The position numbers and the translations under genes were made by a program. Positions 10,746-22,284 of a DNA stretch of 64,000 bases are shown here, piece by piece. The stretch is from Platycnemis pennipes (lineage: Eukaryota; Arthropoda; Insecta; Odonata; Platycnemididae). The DNA lies in contig OW121849.1 in assembly GCA_933228895.1 (NCBI GenBank), positions 42,068,354 through 42,132,353 on the forward strand, given 5' to 3'. The notes under the pieces were generated by a model. That model had not been told where the DNA came from. It saw nothing but the letters and a program-made list of their open reading frames with translations, and made no database searches. Positions within the stretch are counted from its first letter, which is position 1. Each line of letters begins with the position of its first letter.

Positions 10746-13700
10746 ATTTGATGACTTCTGATTTTGATTCCGTAAGTAATGTACGCAATTAAGTGCCTGA
10801 TAATCCTCAATACATCTAACACTGGTTGCAGCCTGAAAGCCCATTTGACTTCCTTAAAACACAATATTATCATTTCCGGTATAAATAAAAAACAAACTGC
10901 CACGATACTTCACTACACATTCTTTTCTCGTAATCTCTAGTTTCCGGATTCAAAAAAATGTTACCTTAATTTTTTTACGAACGTTGGGCGACACCACAGA
11001 GTATTTTCTCCAGAAACGTAACCTCTTCTTTGTTCTATAACTTCAACACTATTCATCACTGAGTTTCTAGGAGAACTTAGTCACAAAAACTAAATGTATT
11101 CGGGTGTATTATATTGCGTACGTCTCCGAATTATTCCCAACGAGCCATTCACGAGAAGTTAGCAACAGAGAATAGGGTCTGAAGCAAGAAAGTACATATC
11201 CAACGCATTTGCTTTCTCAGGACACAAGATACATCTTAAAATCGCTGGATAAATAAACAGTAGCAGAAGTGGATCACCCGGTAGGCGATCTATAAGAACT
11301 CCGTCCTATGAAGGTTATGTGTATCGTGACGGTCAGGTATTTAAAAAACAGCGCAGCTGCATTTTGATCCATTAAGTGCAAGTTTCATCTCTGACGCGAG
11401 TGGAGAATAAATGAAAGTCGTCTCGAAGCCAGCGCTCTACGCTTAGGCATGAAGCAAAAAGAGCACCGAGACCTATGACTAGAGCCAAGGTTAAGCTCAA
11501 AGCGGCTGAACAGCGTCTTGCACTTCTTGACTCGAGACTTTTGTAATTTTGGCGCGATTCCCATCTTGTCAGTTTTGCACCTGAATTTATTCGTGCATTT
11601 GTGCTCCATAACTCTCATGACCCCTTACGCACACTTTCGTTTTGCTGCCGTGGCGAATGGCCAATATGTGCAAGAACGAACTGGGAAAAGTTGTGGTAGT
11701 CGGTGGATTTCTGATGCTTAATTTTGAGAGCAACATTTTAGAGTATAGAGCAGATGAGGCATATGCATGTGAATACATTTAGTGGTGACAAAAAGCATCA
11801 CAACAGATTTCCGAATCACTACAACCACTGCCATAACCAATGATGAGTAGACACCTCTTCGTCAACAGAAAAATTTCACAACGTTTATGCATATGTCAGC
11901 GAGGAAGCGACTGTCATTAGTCCGAAATGATCTTTAAATGCACAAAAAACTTCTTCTGAAAATCTACGTCTATTTGTGCCTACAAATGTCCACATTTGGC
12001 TACAAGTTTTTGTATTTCCCATTTTAGCACACGTTCAACCTTGAAATATACCTGGCTTTCATTCGTTAAATGTATTCATTGAATGCCAGAGGCACTTGGC
12101 TATTTTATAACATCACATCGTCTTTTCCCCAAGAGCAAAACCTTCATTTACGTTTAAAGCCGAGTTAAAAAAAAAACACCAGAAGCTGGGAATTTTTCTC
12201 ATGTAAAAATATTCTTGCACGAGCACCTTTACGCGTCAACCTTGCTGACACTATGCTACTAAATCTCCTACGAAATAATGTGAAATCCCAATATAATACT
12301 AATGATCGGCTTTAGAGCAATCGTTCTTTTTTGATGACTTTTCGAATTTTGCTAAAGAGTGACTATTGAAGTTTCTTTTCTTCACACGCCTCACTACAAT
12401 ACTTTAATTTTTCAGTTTTTTTAATTCACGCACGTGAACGAATAATGTTACACATACTCGGCAAACGTTGAAAAAAAAAACTATCATTTCCTGCTAACTG
12501 AGGCTACTCCCGACCTTCGCGATCCAAAGACTACTGGAGATGAATCATCAAATTCGTCAGAGGAAAATAAACGTGTCCAGCTAATATCCCGGAAATATAG
12601 AAGACTCCGAAATATTAAATTGGAGATAAATTTCCTTGATGCACGAGGAAAGTCCGTGTGCTATTAAATATTGACTCGATGTGGGTAAAGAGGGTTTCCG
12701 CGGCCAACGTACAGATAAGGTTAGAAAATCGTTTAGGGGAATTTTGTGAATGAAAAAAAAACTCAAAAAACTCATGAATTCGACCTGATGAGTTAAAATG
12801 GAATACTAAAACTACAAATGCATTGTAATACACGTCGTTAATTTTCATTTTAAGCGCCAAGTTTTCGTGTTTTTTTCTACTTTTATTTTATTGATTTCCC
12901 AGACTTTATTTTTCTACTTAACCATTTTTTTTAAAGCAATGACGACATTTGAGGAAAGAAGGTTTATTGAAACGAGATTTATACGCGTTTGGAGTGATAT
13001 TGATTCCATCCTCCTCTTCCTAGAAGGAGGTCCTCTTTCCCATAGAAAAAAACATGAAAATTGGAAAGCCTCATTAAAACATTCATAAAATGTTCACGAG
13101 GCAAAGAAGCTGAATCCAATCATTGGATAGGTATCGCTGAAATCATAGACTAGTTTGATTATGGTCTAATAGAACTTTCAGTCCACGAATAAGATTGTAC
13201 ATACATACTATCATGCCTTAAATATCTTGTATTCAATCCGGAATGAAAATTTTTTCCGGTTATCTGAGGGTGTGTGAACAAGTCCGCTGTACCTTTGAAG
13301 CATGCTAATTTGGAGAAAATTACACGTGCTTCCCTAAGTTTCCCCTCGGAAGCATTTCTTCAACAAAATCTGGCAAACAAACAAAATCTATGCAAATCGC
13401 TGAACATTCCTCCGCTTAGAGTTCGGATATTTATGAACTTGGAAATGCAACACTGACCAAACTCATTTCTTTTTAAGCGTTACGTTTAAATTTCCTAACG
13501 GGCAATTTCCAAGAAGTCGATGGTGTCTTACCTCCGGGCTACTTCAGTTGCTATCGTTTCTTCTACAGTTTTTTCCATGAATTTCCTCCCCATAAAAAGC
13601 GGCCCGCGCCATATACCCGAGGAGACTCGAAATGCGTCCACAATGGTCGGAAGTTTGCACCTATGTTCCTATTCTTATCTCATTTTCCTCGAAAACTCCT

Positions 13701-14265
13701 ACCATAAAGCAGTTCGACGAAATATCCCACTCGTAATTTTTCCGTCCCGAAAACACGATCGATGTCTAAGCACGGACAAAGGTGCTGCTCTCCTCACGAT
13801 TTCCTGCTCTTCCCTCAAGTCTTCTCATTTCAAATGTTTTATCGCTTCGTATGGCGTCGATTTTCACGCCCAAAGCGAGGTGCGGTGTACTTTGAGTCTT
13901 CCGAAGCAATGATCAAAGTCTTTTCGTGTTGATTGCAGATTCTAGCGATCAGCATCGGAATCCTACAGGTTTTGATGATCTTACAATGCCGCATCTAACC
14001 ATGCCAATCATCCTCTCGCTGAAAGAGGCTCAATATGGATGGATTCTAGGAACTTTAAGATTTCAAAAAATAGATGGTTACCTGTCAAAAATAAAAGTTT
14101 CCATTTCGGAGATACTGCAGACTAATTTGCCACAATGCAAATAATTCATTCGATCTTGATGACCGAAATCTCTCCGGTCCCTTATTTCACGCAGAAAAAA
14201 AAACATCTAGGCCTTACTCATCTGTGATTTCAAGTTTCCGAACTAACAGGCGCTTCAGACCGGGA
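10746..14265. other. Long AT-rich unassigned stretch
   Basis: No recognisable gene or repeat. The best frame is 13520-13912 on the plus strand (130 aa, with an ATG), whose translation has no motif I know and no coding-like neighbours. A basic GC-richer patch near 11390-11720 also gives only short frames. I would not call a gene. Confidence 0.4.
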
Positions 14266-14430
14266 GGAAAATTACAAGAATGGAAATGGAAGGGCAAGGA
14301 GGAAGGATGAAGAGGAACCCGGTGTCGGCATTAGCCTGCCCTTAACTAAAAGACGCCAAGGGAACCACTGTTTAATGTCCCATCCGACAGACGGAGTGCT
14401 GTACTCGAATGTTCCCCACGAAACACTCGT
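14266..14430 (-). mobile_element. SINE family 1, partial copy
   Basis: Minus-strand copy of the SINE at 8499-8832, covering its middle. The blocks GGAGGAAGGATGAAGAGGAA, CCGGTGTCGGCATTAGCC, GCCAAGGGAACCACTG, CCCATCCGACAGACGGAGT match the reverse complement of the reference copy in order. The tRNA-like head is missing or too diverged to see. Confidence 0.8.
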
Positions 14431-15049
14431 CTTCAATTGTCTGTGGTGCCCCCTTTCCTTGGTACCCTAACCATGTGCTTATTTCGCTTTATGTTTAATC
14501 CAGCCTTGGTTCAGCTACAGAGCGTAAAAAAGGGTGGTATTCATAAAGTAAAACAAAAACGCACTAATAGATATGCACTTAGCACCGCAATGTATTAAAA
14601 AGTATACGAATCCACATGAAATTTATGGCGACAGTAATATTTTACTACTGTGATGCATAGGGAATGTCAGGTTCCCTCTCTATCCTTGAGATGGCTTATA
14701 GGAAGCTCTGTACATATAAGTATAATTACATATTAAGCAAGCCGCAACAAGCGTTTGATGTTTAGTGATATTCGAAACACAAAAGTGGTATATTAATAAG
14801 GTGTACAATCCAACGATGACGGAATATCATGTGTGTCCCTGCTGCCCGTTGTGTGATCGCCAAATAACAGAAACGCATTGATCATCGTTATGTATTTACA
14901 GCTTGAAGTACCAGATACATTTCGCCATGTTGCTATATCGTTATCTCCCGGGTGTTTTTTTTTCTCCCACGGGAGGGTCGATAATGGAAATGGAATGGAA
15001 CCTGCAGCGCCATACCAGAGACGAACGAATTTACTGGTGTGACCTTTGC
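14431..15049. other. Unassigned stretch
   Basis: AT-rich; nothing recognised on either strand. Confidence 0.4.
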
Positions 15050-15500
15050 GGACGTGGTTGAGGGAGTGGGGGAGCGTGCACATATGAGCGTGCGTGTGCT
15101 CATGCGTCGCCCACCTACGTACCCCTCCCGAAGCCGTGACTCAGGCCGTAAAAAGTTTTTCACAGAGGAGACATTTTAATTTGCGATCCGAGGGTTACTA
15201 GCGCGCGGCATGGGTTGCACGCGATGGCCCAACACCGCCGAACGCCCTCTCTCTATGAAATTTGTGACGTAACAGAGAGCTTAACCCCGCCCGGGCCTCC
15301 CTCCCACCCTCATCCCACCCCATCCTCCACATTCCCTCCCTTCACTCTCCTTCGCCGTTCATTCTCACCCTTTTTTTTGCGACTCAAACCAAAGCTCCAC
15401 CACTCCTACGGCTCGGAGAGGCGGTGACGTAATGAGCGCCGAGATGACCCCAATGTCATAAAGCATCTTCTTCCCTGCCTAAACCTCCCCGACCAACCCC
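15050..15500. other. GC-rich island 4 with pyrimidine tract
   Basis: CpG-rich at about 15100-15260. A C/T-biased tract (CCTCCCTCCCACCCTCATCC) runs at about 15290-15370, followed by more CpG. Same layout as the other islands but with the purine strand reversed. Frames here are short. Confidence 0.35.
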
Positions 15501-18180
15501 AAGGTTTTTTTTCCCACCTGCCAGTGATGAATTTGCACTTCTATATTTATATTTTATAAAAATATTTTGAATTCTTTTTGAGAAAAAACAGTTCGTGCTG
15601 AGGTGACCCGCGAAAGAGAATGCTGGTGGGGTTGGCTTCGTCGGGAAGCCTTTGTCTTGGAAGAAATGAATGAGGAAATGACGAAGGATACAGGTGGGAT
15701 ATATGTGATTTCGGAGGGGAATACGACTGTATTATACCTACAGGGTAGCAACAGAAGGTGTTAGTACACTATCCTACGTTTTAGCATTCGTAGATGATGC
15801 AAGCGGACATAAATTTGATAAATGACAAAAGCGCGACTATTTAGACGCTGAAACTCAGTTCTATTGTGTTCTCTATTGGTGCGGGGAAAAGAAGTTTCAA
15901 CCTTTCAGCCCTTTTCATTAATTTTTAACCGCGATTAAACCTGGTGCTGTAGCCAGGGGGGCTACAACGTCCCAGTTTTTAATTGCTTTATATATTTCCT
16001 CAAATATTAAACGTACAGCACAGATATGAGTGAATAATTATATCGTTGATACAATATTTCCATTTCACCGGGAAACCCACGTATCGTAATATGACAAACT
16101 ATTACTCTCAGTAAAGGGTATGGACAGTAATTTCTGTACGAGGGAAATAACTGTACCAAATTGAAATCCAGAAAATCTTGAAGATAATTTTTGACAATGG
16201 TTCATTTAAATTTACAGTACCTCTTTGGCGACAAAACTAGCATTTTTTTGGTTGAACCACGAAGATGCCAAAAGCAAACTATCTATGGAAACCATGAGAT
16301 TTGATGACCTCCCTACTCATCAAAAACAGCAAATGCTTGAAAGTGAAAACTTCTTCTTCATGAAGTAAATCTTTGGAAGAATTTCTATTAATTTCACCAC
16401 CCGAGTGGCATAGAGGTAAGACAGCTTTCGAAGTAAGCATGTCCATATGACATGGGGCATGACCATTAGGTTTTCATAAAACCTAAGAAAAACTTCACCT
16501 AAATAACAGTAGCCTTAGAAAATTTTATATAATTACTATGCTCAGCTGTCAGACGCAACCATCGAGAGGAAACTATTCCATACTGCTGCTTATAGATAGC
16601 TCAACTTAAGTAGTCCCAAATTCAAATGGAGAGTATATTTAAGACGCGGATACACATACCAGAGTTGGATCGTTATATTCAACCCCTTCCCTAACTCTTT
16701 TACAGCAGATATTCATGAACACTCCTTATCCCTTCACCTAGGGTGAGAGTGAGAAATTGTGCAGATATTCAGGTAGGCCAGAGGCTTGGTGAGCAGAAAG
16801 CGAATCGAATAGATAGGGAATTTATCAGATTAAGTTTGGCATACGTTTTCCATTCTCTGCACTAATTCGAGACGTCTCTCCTTTCTCCTTCACTTCTCAC
16901 GACAGCATGCAAGGTTTAATTTGATTCCCTCGAAGCAATTGTTCACCATTTGCCAAGCTCTCTGCTCAATGAACGTCACGGCTCAAAATTGTCGTAATCA
17001 CCAAAATAACTGAACACACTTAATAAACGAAAGTATGCATTTTTGTATTCAACTTGACCCATTGGGAAGAAATCTCTTGCCTAAGTATATTGAAAATACT
17101 ATCCTTATTATATCTTTAAGGTAGTGAGAAAGGCAAAGGTAAAAAATACTTTTATCTTACTCACACTGATGTTGGAAATCAACAAGAACTTCATAAATGA
17201 TGCTTGTAAATAACCGTTTTAGGATGCTAAGTCACCGTGTATTTCTAGTATTATCCATTTAAAATTATACGAAAGAATGATGCTTTCCAGCATACAGTAT
17301 GCTCTAGAAACAAGTTGGTTTCCGAAATTCACTTCTCCGCCATATGATAGTTTTCTATTCAATACGTACGTTTTATTTCTGCCAAGCCAGATAATTTACA
17401 AAATAGCATTTTTTACAAAAAATAACCACACCATGATTTTAAATTATAGTAGAACTTAGAGAATTATATCCTATAATACGTATGCTTCTACTACTGAAGA
17501 CGCAAATATAAGGTGACCGTGAATGATGATAAAAACCATTTTGAACACATTACTAGCGAAAGTTATTAGTCTGTGTTTGCAGATGCCGTAATGATGCTAG
17601 GTCATCAGTTTCCCTTCAGTGATTTTGCACTCATACACGCCTAAACACTATTGAATCGAATGTATACTTTTTCTGCAGTGGCCCTTCGTCAGAAGGAAGA
17701 ATTCTAGGAGGGTATTGATACATCATAAGAATTTGTGAGGCGACTGTAGGTACTTCGCAGGCCACGCACATGAGCGGCCTGCATACGAAGGGATGCGACT
17801 GGTTTTCCTTGCATAAAATACTGTTGGAGGAAGCACTGTGTCACACCCCAAGGATCAAACCAAGGCTGTCTACGTGGGAGACCGATTTGTATCCCGGCCA
17901 AAGCGCACTCCTGGCCATTATCTCCGAATTAATTCATCGACACACACGCCGCCGAGCTTAATCCTTCCAAAGGGTCGGTCGGTGCGGTGGCTAAGGCACA
18001 GCCCATCCTTGCTAAGGATCGGCTCGGAAACCTCGTGATGGCGAGGGTTATGTCTGCGGTATCACCCCCAGCATTCCTTGAGTGCTTTTGTGGAAAACAG
18101 CTCCAGTACACAGTTAGGATACAGAGCTTAATCAAGGGCCCATCGGCACTGTGCAATATTCCACATCAACATTTCCAGTC
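15501..18180. other. Unassigned stretch
   Basis: Mostly AT-rich. A tRNA-like fragment may lie near 16396-16470 (GTGGCATAGAGGTAAG), and another on the minus strand near 17850-17890 (a degenerate B box, GGTTTGATCCTTGG). Both are too weak to call. No coding region is supported. Confidence 0.35.
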
Positions 18181-18184
18181 TGCT

Positions 18185-18430
18185 CCACACTTCAAAGCTC
18201 CTCAGACATGGAGGGAAGCTGGAAGGATTGGATTGAAAGGGAAAGAATGACAAGTGGATTGAAACTCGGCGTCTTAATCGATTTGTAATTGACGAAAAGC
18301 GCCAAGGGGTTCACAAATTTACGTTCCATCCAATGGACGGAGTGCTCGACTCAGGATACTTTCTGCACAACATCCAGATAGGGATTCTGATTAAACTTTT
18401 TATGGGTTTTTGATTCGATATGGCCAGTAC
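18185..18430 (-). mobile_element. SINE family 1, diverged copy
   Basis: Minus-strand match to the family core: CTCGGCGTC, GCGCCAAGGGG, CCATCCAATGGACGGAGTGC, then TAGGGATTCTGATTAAAC in place of the reference block next to the B box. It is more diverged than the copies at 8.5 and 42.9 kb. Confidence 0.65.
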
Positions 18431-18506
18431 TTTAGAACCTCTGCCGAATTCGGGCGTAATCTTGTCCCAACCCCCTGACACATATCTTAGAGGTTGCTCG
18501 CAAGGT

Positions 18507-18544
18507 ATGTGTAGACCTACATCTGTAGATGTAGGTCTACACAT
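18507..18544. repeat. Perfect palindrome, 18-bp arms
   Basis: ATGTGTAGACCTACATCT at 18507-18524 and its exact reverse complement at 18527-18544 are separated by only GT. The centre, CTACATCTGTAGATGTAG, resembles the (GTAGAT)n tail of the CR1-type LINE in both orientations, so it may come from inverted LINE tails. DNA of this form can extrude a cruciform. Confidence 0.9.
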
Positions 18545-19039
18545 CTAAAAATTGTGGATCGCATGGATGCTTTTGTGGGAAGCAGTCAATCAATCGAGTC
18601 ACGGTTCCCAACATTATTTCATCAGCCTCTACCAGACCAAGGTTATGACAAATTTCACAGCTATTTTTCTCCTTACAGAAAAATTAAAAAAGTTTGACTT
18701 TAACTATTCCAACAAAAAGTATAGTTTTTAACTGGACCAATGATTATTGCAGGAGGTGAAGAATAATCTTCGAAATCAATCGTTGACGAGCACACTTTGT
18801 GGAACAATTTCATCATGAAATTTGAAACACTTCGTACCTACCTAGTTTTCCACACTTTTAATTTTTACAATCCTCTACCAGTTTCAACGTCTCTGCATCA
18901 TTAGCTCACTGTACTCTTGATAATGCCGCGGAGACTTTGAAAGCGGTAGATGTTAATAAAAACAAAAAGTGCGGAAAACTACAGTCTTTAAAATTTCATG
19001 ATAATCTTCGCTTGAACATACTCTCGACATCTATGTATC
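18545..19039. other. Unassigned stretch
   Basis: AT-rich; nothing recognised. Confidence 0.4.
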
Positions 19040-19460
19040 GGCGACTGCAATAACCGATCCGCGAACCATGAACCCCATACACCTCACGGAGGGTCGTCCC
19101 CCGTCTTTCTAATGTTCCCGTTTTCTTGGTCCGTTCCCTTGAGTAGTCATCCCGATAAGGGCAAGAGGGAGGGACAGGGGTTGAGATAGGGGAAAGCGGG
19201 TGGGGACGCTAACTGTACCGCGAAGTGAATGTGCGTGCGTTTGCTTGCGTCCATCATCTCATCATCAGCCCTCTTGCCACAAAAACAAGAGGGCGTGCAA
19301 AAACGCCGGCAAGAATTCTTAGAAACTTGGTTCTCTCCCCCTCCCCAACCCTCCCTACTCCCTCTCCATTTCTCCGCCGCCAGAACTCGCGAAGGAGAGG
19401 CGATGTGAAATTTCGTCATTAGAGGTGCGTTTTCTCGACTTTCGCAACTTGCGGTTCCGA
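19040..19460. other. GC-rich island 5
   Basis: GC-richer segment with CpG and a C/T-biased run (CTCCCCCTCCCCAACCCTCC) around 19330-19375. Both strands give frames of 65-112 aa without domains. It sits about 600 bp before island 6. Confidence 0.3.
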
Positions 19461-20040
19461 GGACATTTATTTTCGGAATTACCATTAGTGCATAAATGAA
19501 AAGCGGTTTACTTACGCTCCCCGCTCAATGTCGTCGGTTCGGCCAACCTCTGCCCCAAGTAGCCGAGTCAACGAATGGAAGAGAATGCCTGTAAGAGGAA
19601 AATATGTCACGATAAAACACCCACTCGTTGTCAAAAAAATGAAAAATGAACATACAAAATGCCACAACCCAAAGGCATAAAGTGCTCAACATAGTGTGAT
19701 GAATAATAGTTGGCAACGATGGAAGAACTATATCCTTATTTTATAATAGTATTATATCACCAAAAGAGGTTCATGAAAATAATAATATTATGACATGTAT
19801 TTAATTTTTCACATCCTAACTTGGTGAGGAGAGATAAAAGTTACGGTAGAATAACGGCGTAATAATCAGAGTATCAACTTGAATAACCAATTCGATGAGA
19901 AAATTCAAGGATCATCAAATAACTGGACGAATTTTCTCGATTACGAAAGTGACTGAGAAGAAAGAGAACCACACTTCACTTTCAGTCGTGGGTCACTGCC
20001 TAACATTTCATGTCATGCCACTGATATGCTGTTGATTAGC
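19461..20040. other. Unassigned stretch
   Basis: AT-rich; nothing recognised. Confidence 0.4.
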
Positions 20041-20780
20041 AGATGCATTGGTCTGCGTGGTTATATCTTGACCATCACGAATTCCCCACTGGCCTTGCTC
20101 ACAAACGGAGTCATCTGGAAAGGTCTAATTGGCGAGCGGAGGGAAAGCTAGCAAAAATCGGAACCGACCATTTTCTTGCGCGAGTTTCGAGGATTCGTTC
20201 GACTCGTTTGGAAGTTGAAAAGAAAAGAGGTGAAAAAAAAATAAACAAACTACTGTGCGAAAGAACGCACGGCCGCGTGTCGGCACTGTTGCGCACGATG
20301 GCCAAAGTGTGTTATTCCTTCTCCCCCCTTCGCGATGCGTTTCTCTCCCGACCTACCTCAATCTCCTTCCATCCCCCTGCCCCCCCACTCCCCAATCCTC
20401 GACGTTCCCATGATCCCTCCGCCGAAGTGCCCGCGGGCCGCCTACGTCCCGCCCCGCCGCGGCCCGCTGCGTCACACTCCGCCTATGGCGACTAAGGTGA
20501 AGAAGTGAAAGTTACCCAAGGAGGACGGAAGAAAGAGGGGGATGACAGGGAGAGGGGGCTGTTCTAGGCGTTGCAGGGGATTGGGGGAGAGAAGAGGGAG
20601 GTTCGTGGAGGGGGGAAGAGAGAGAGAGAGAAAGAGGTGTCTCCGGTTTGTGCAGTTGACGAGGAGAAAGGAGAGAGATGATGGTGAGCGTTGACAATCT
20701 TGGCCAATCGGACGTTTTTTTAATGGACATTTTTCGCGGCGCAGGTCAACGGAGAAAATGGCGTTTTATCGGACGTTCTC
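20041..20780. other. GC/CpG-rich island 6 with purine tract
   Basis: Very CpG-dense at about 20400-20490 (CCCGCGGGCCGCCTACGTCC and CCCCGCCGCGGCCCGCTGCG). A plus-strand purine tract including a (GA)n run follows at about 20515-20680. A 150-aa frame on the plus strand (20043-20495) crosses the CpG core but has no recognisable domain. It is a promoter-like island with no gene I can attach to it. Confidence 0.4.
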
Positions 20781-21960
20781 TCGAACGTGGATTGAAATTT
20801 GTTATTTCCTGCCAAACTTCCTTCCCCTCGAATAAAAATTCCAGAGGAGGCACAGAACTATGCATTCAACATAAATTCGGATATAGAGAGGCTCACTGCT
20901 AAGCAGAAGGCGTCACTTCAGGATTTTAATTCGAACTGCATACCAACTCATGACGATAAAAAAGTGTTGAAGTAATAAACTAACTACCTGAATGTTAATT
21001 AAAATTAAGAAAATAAAGCAGAGTTGTCATGGAGGGCAAGTTTTTTAACACAATACTTGAAAACCTCAATTACAAGGGACAACAAAAAAATTGCCACTAA
21101 TATACATCAAATCTCTGTGTACCTTATGCCTATGAGTTGAGTTATTCAGTAAAGGAAATTCAATAAAAAGTAAAGTTGGAGAGATAGTAGTAAGACGAAG
21201 ACATATAAATATAATTTTCCTCTATGAAATATGGGGAAATTGTGGATGGGATAGAATTTTAGAAGATAAATAATAACCTTGAGTAGGTAATGTTGTTTTT
21301 AGGGATAATTTGATTGTTTGCATGACAATAAAACAAAAGGGCAAATGTGCTTGGCAATTCTTCACATGCATGGGACTAAACCATAAACATTTGCATAAGT
21401 ATATTGCAGTGTTTGTTCTACATGACCACAATGTGAAATTTGAAGCTATATTGCATGTTAAGCCGATTTCCTATGCGAACACATTTAATTTAACCGTTAA
21501 TCAATCATAAATTCAAAGGTGAAAACATTGTGTGAAGAGGGCAGCACGCACCTAGAATACCCTCCCATTGACCCCTTTGATATGCAGCAGGGTAAAATCT
21601 AGATAATATAAAGACAAGTTGAGGTTTTGGTGGCAATCGCTAACCAAGCCTTGGTGTAAATAGCGTCTGAATCTCTGAAGTGAATGTGAGGACCAATATT
21701 TACTTCGGTTATTCGAAAAACTTTCAACAAATAACATCTCACGTGAAGATTTTTCCTAAACTTTATTCAAGAAATTAGAACATTAGAACAAAGCCTGTAA
21801 AATGGGGATATTATAAATATCTGGACTCAAAATTTGAACCATAACAGCCATAGCCAATATCGAATCCAGAATAAACTAATGGTTCAACAGGTACCTACCT
21901 CGTTTAGTTTTCTTTCTCAAGAAATTAGCTTTTTAACAGTGCCTGACTCCAACCAAGTGT
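20781..21960. other. AT-rich unassigned stretch
   Basis: No gene or repeat recognised up to the MITE target site at 21961. Confidence 0.4.
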
Positions 21961-22284
21961 CGCGTATCCAGTGGCGTACCCATAAAATTTTTATGGAGAG
22001 GGGGGGGGGGATCCGTTCGATCTTTTGCAAAGTGAAACTAACATGTTATTTTATCAGTATTTGTAAGAAGTATTCAAACAACTAGAACAGATATGGCAAT
22101 CTTTGGTCTAGTCATACTCGAGCAAAATGACGTGACGAGTTTTTCCTATTTCTCTAATTGTCGCTATCATGTGACTGTGACTTGTAAATTAAAGATTAAT
22201 TTGGGATTTTTTAGAGAGCTAAGGAGGAGGGGGGGCAGGGCCCCTTAGACCCCCCCCCCTCGTGGGTGCGCCACTGCACGTATT
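21961..22284. mobile_element. hAT-like MITE
   Basis: A 308-bp element (21969-22276) with inverted ends CAGTGGCGTACCCA and TGGGTGCGCCACTG, which match at all but one position over 14 bp. Long G and C runs follow just inside the ends. The flanks CGCGTATC (21961-21968) and CACGTATT (22277-22284) match at six of eight bases, consistent with an old 8-bp hAT duplication. There is no coding capacity, so it would need a transposase in trans. Confidence 0.7.

Noticed and set aside
13520..13912. 130-aa frame with an ATG as a possible gene
   Set aside because: No motif, no splice context and no related frame nearby; this length is expected by chance in a 64-kb window.
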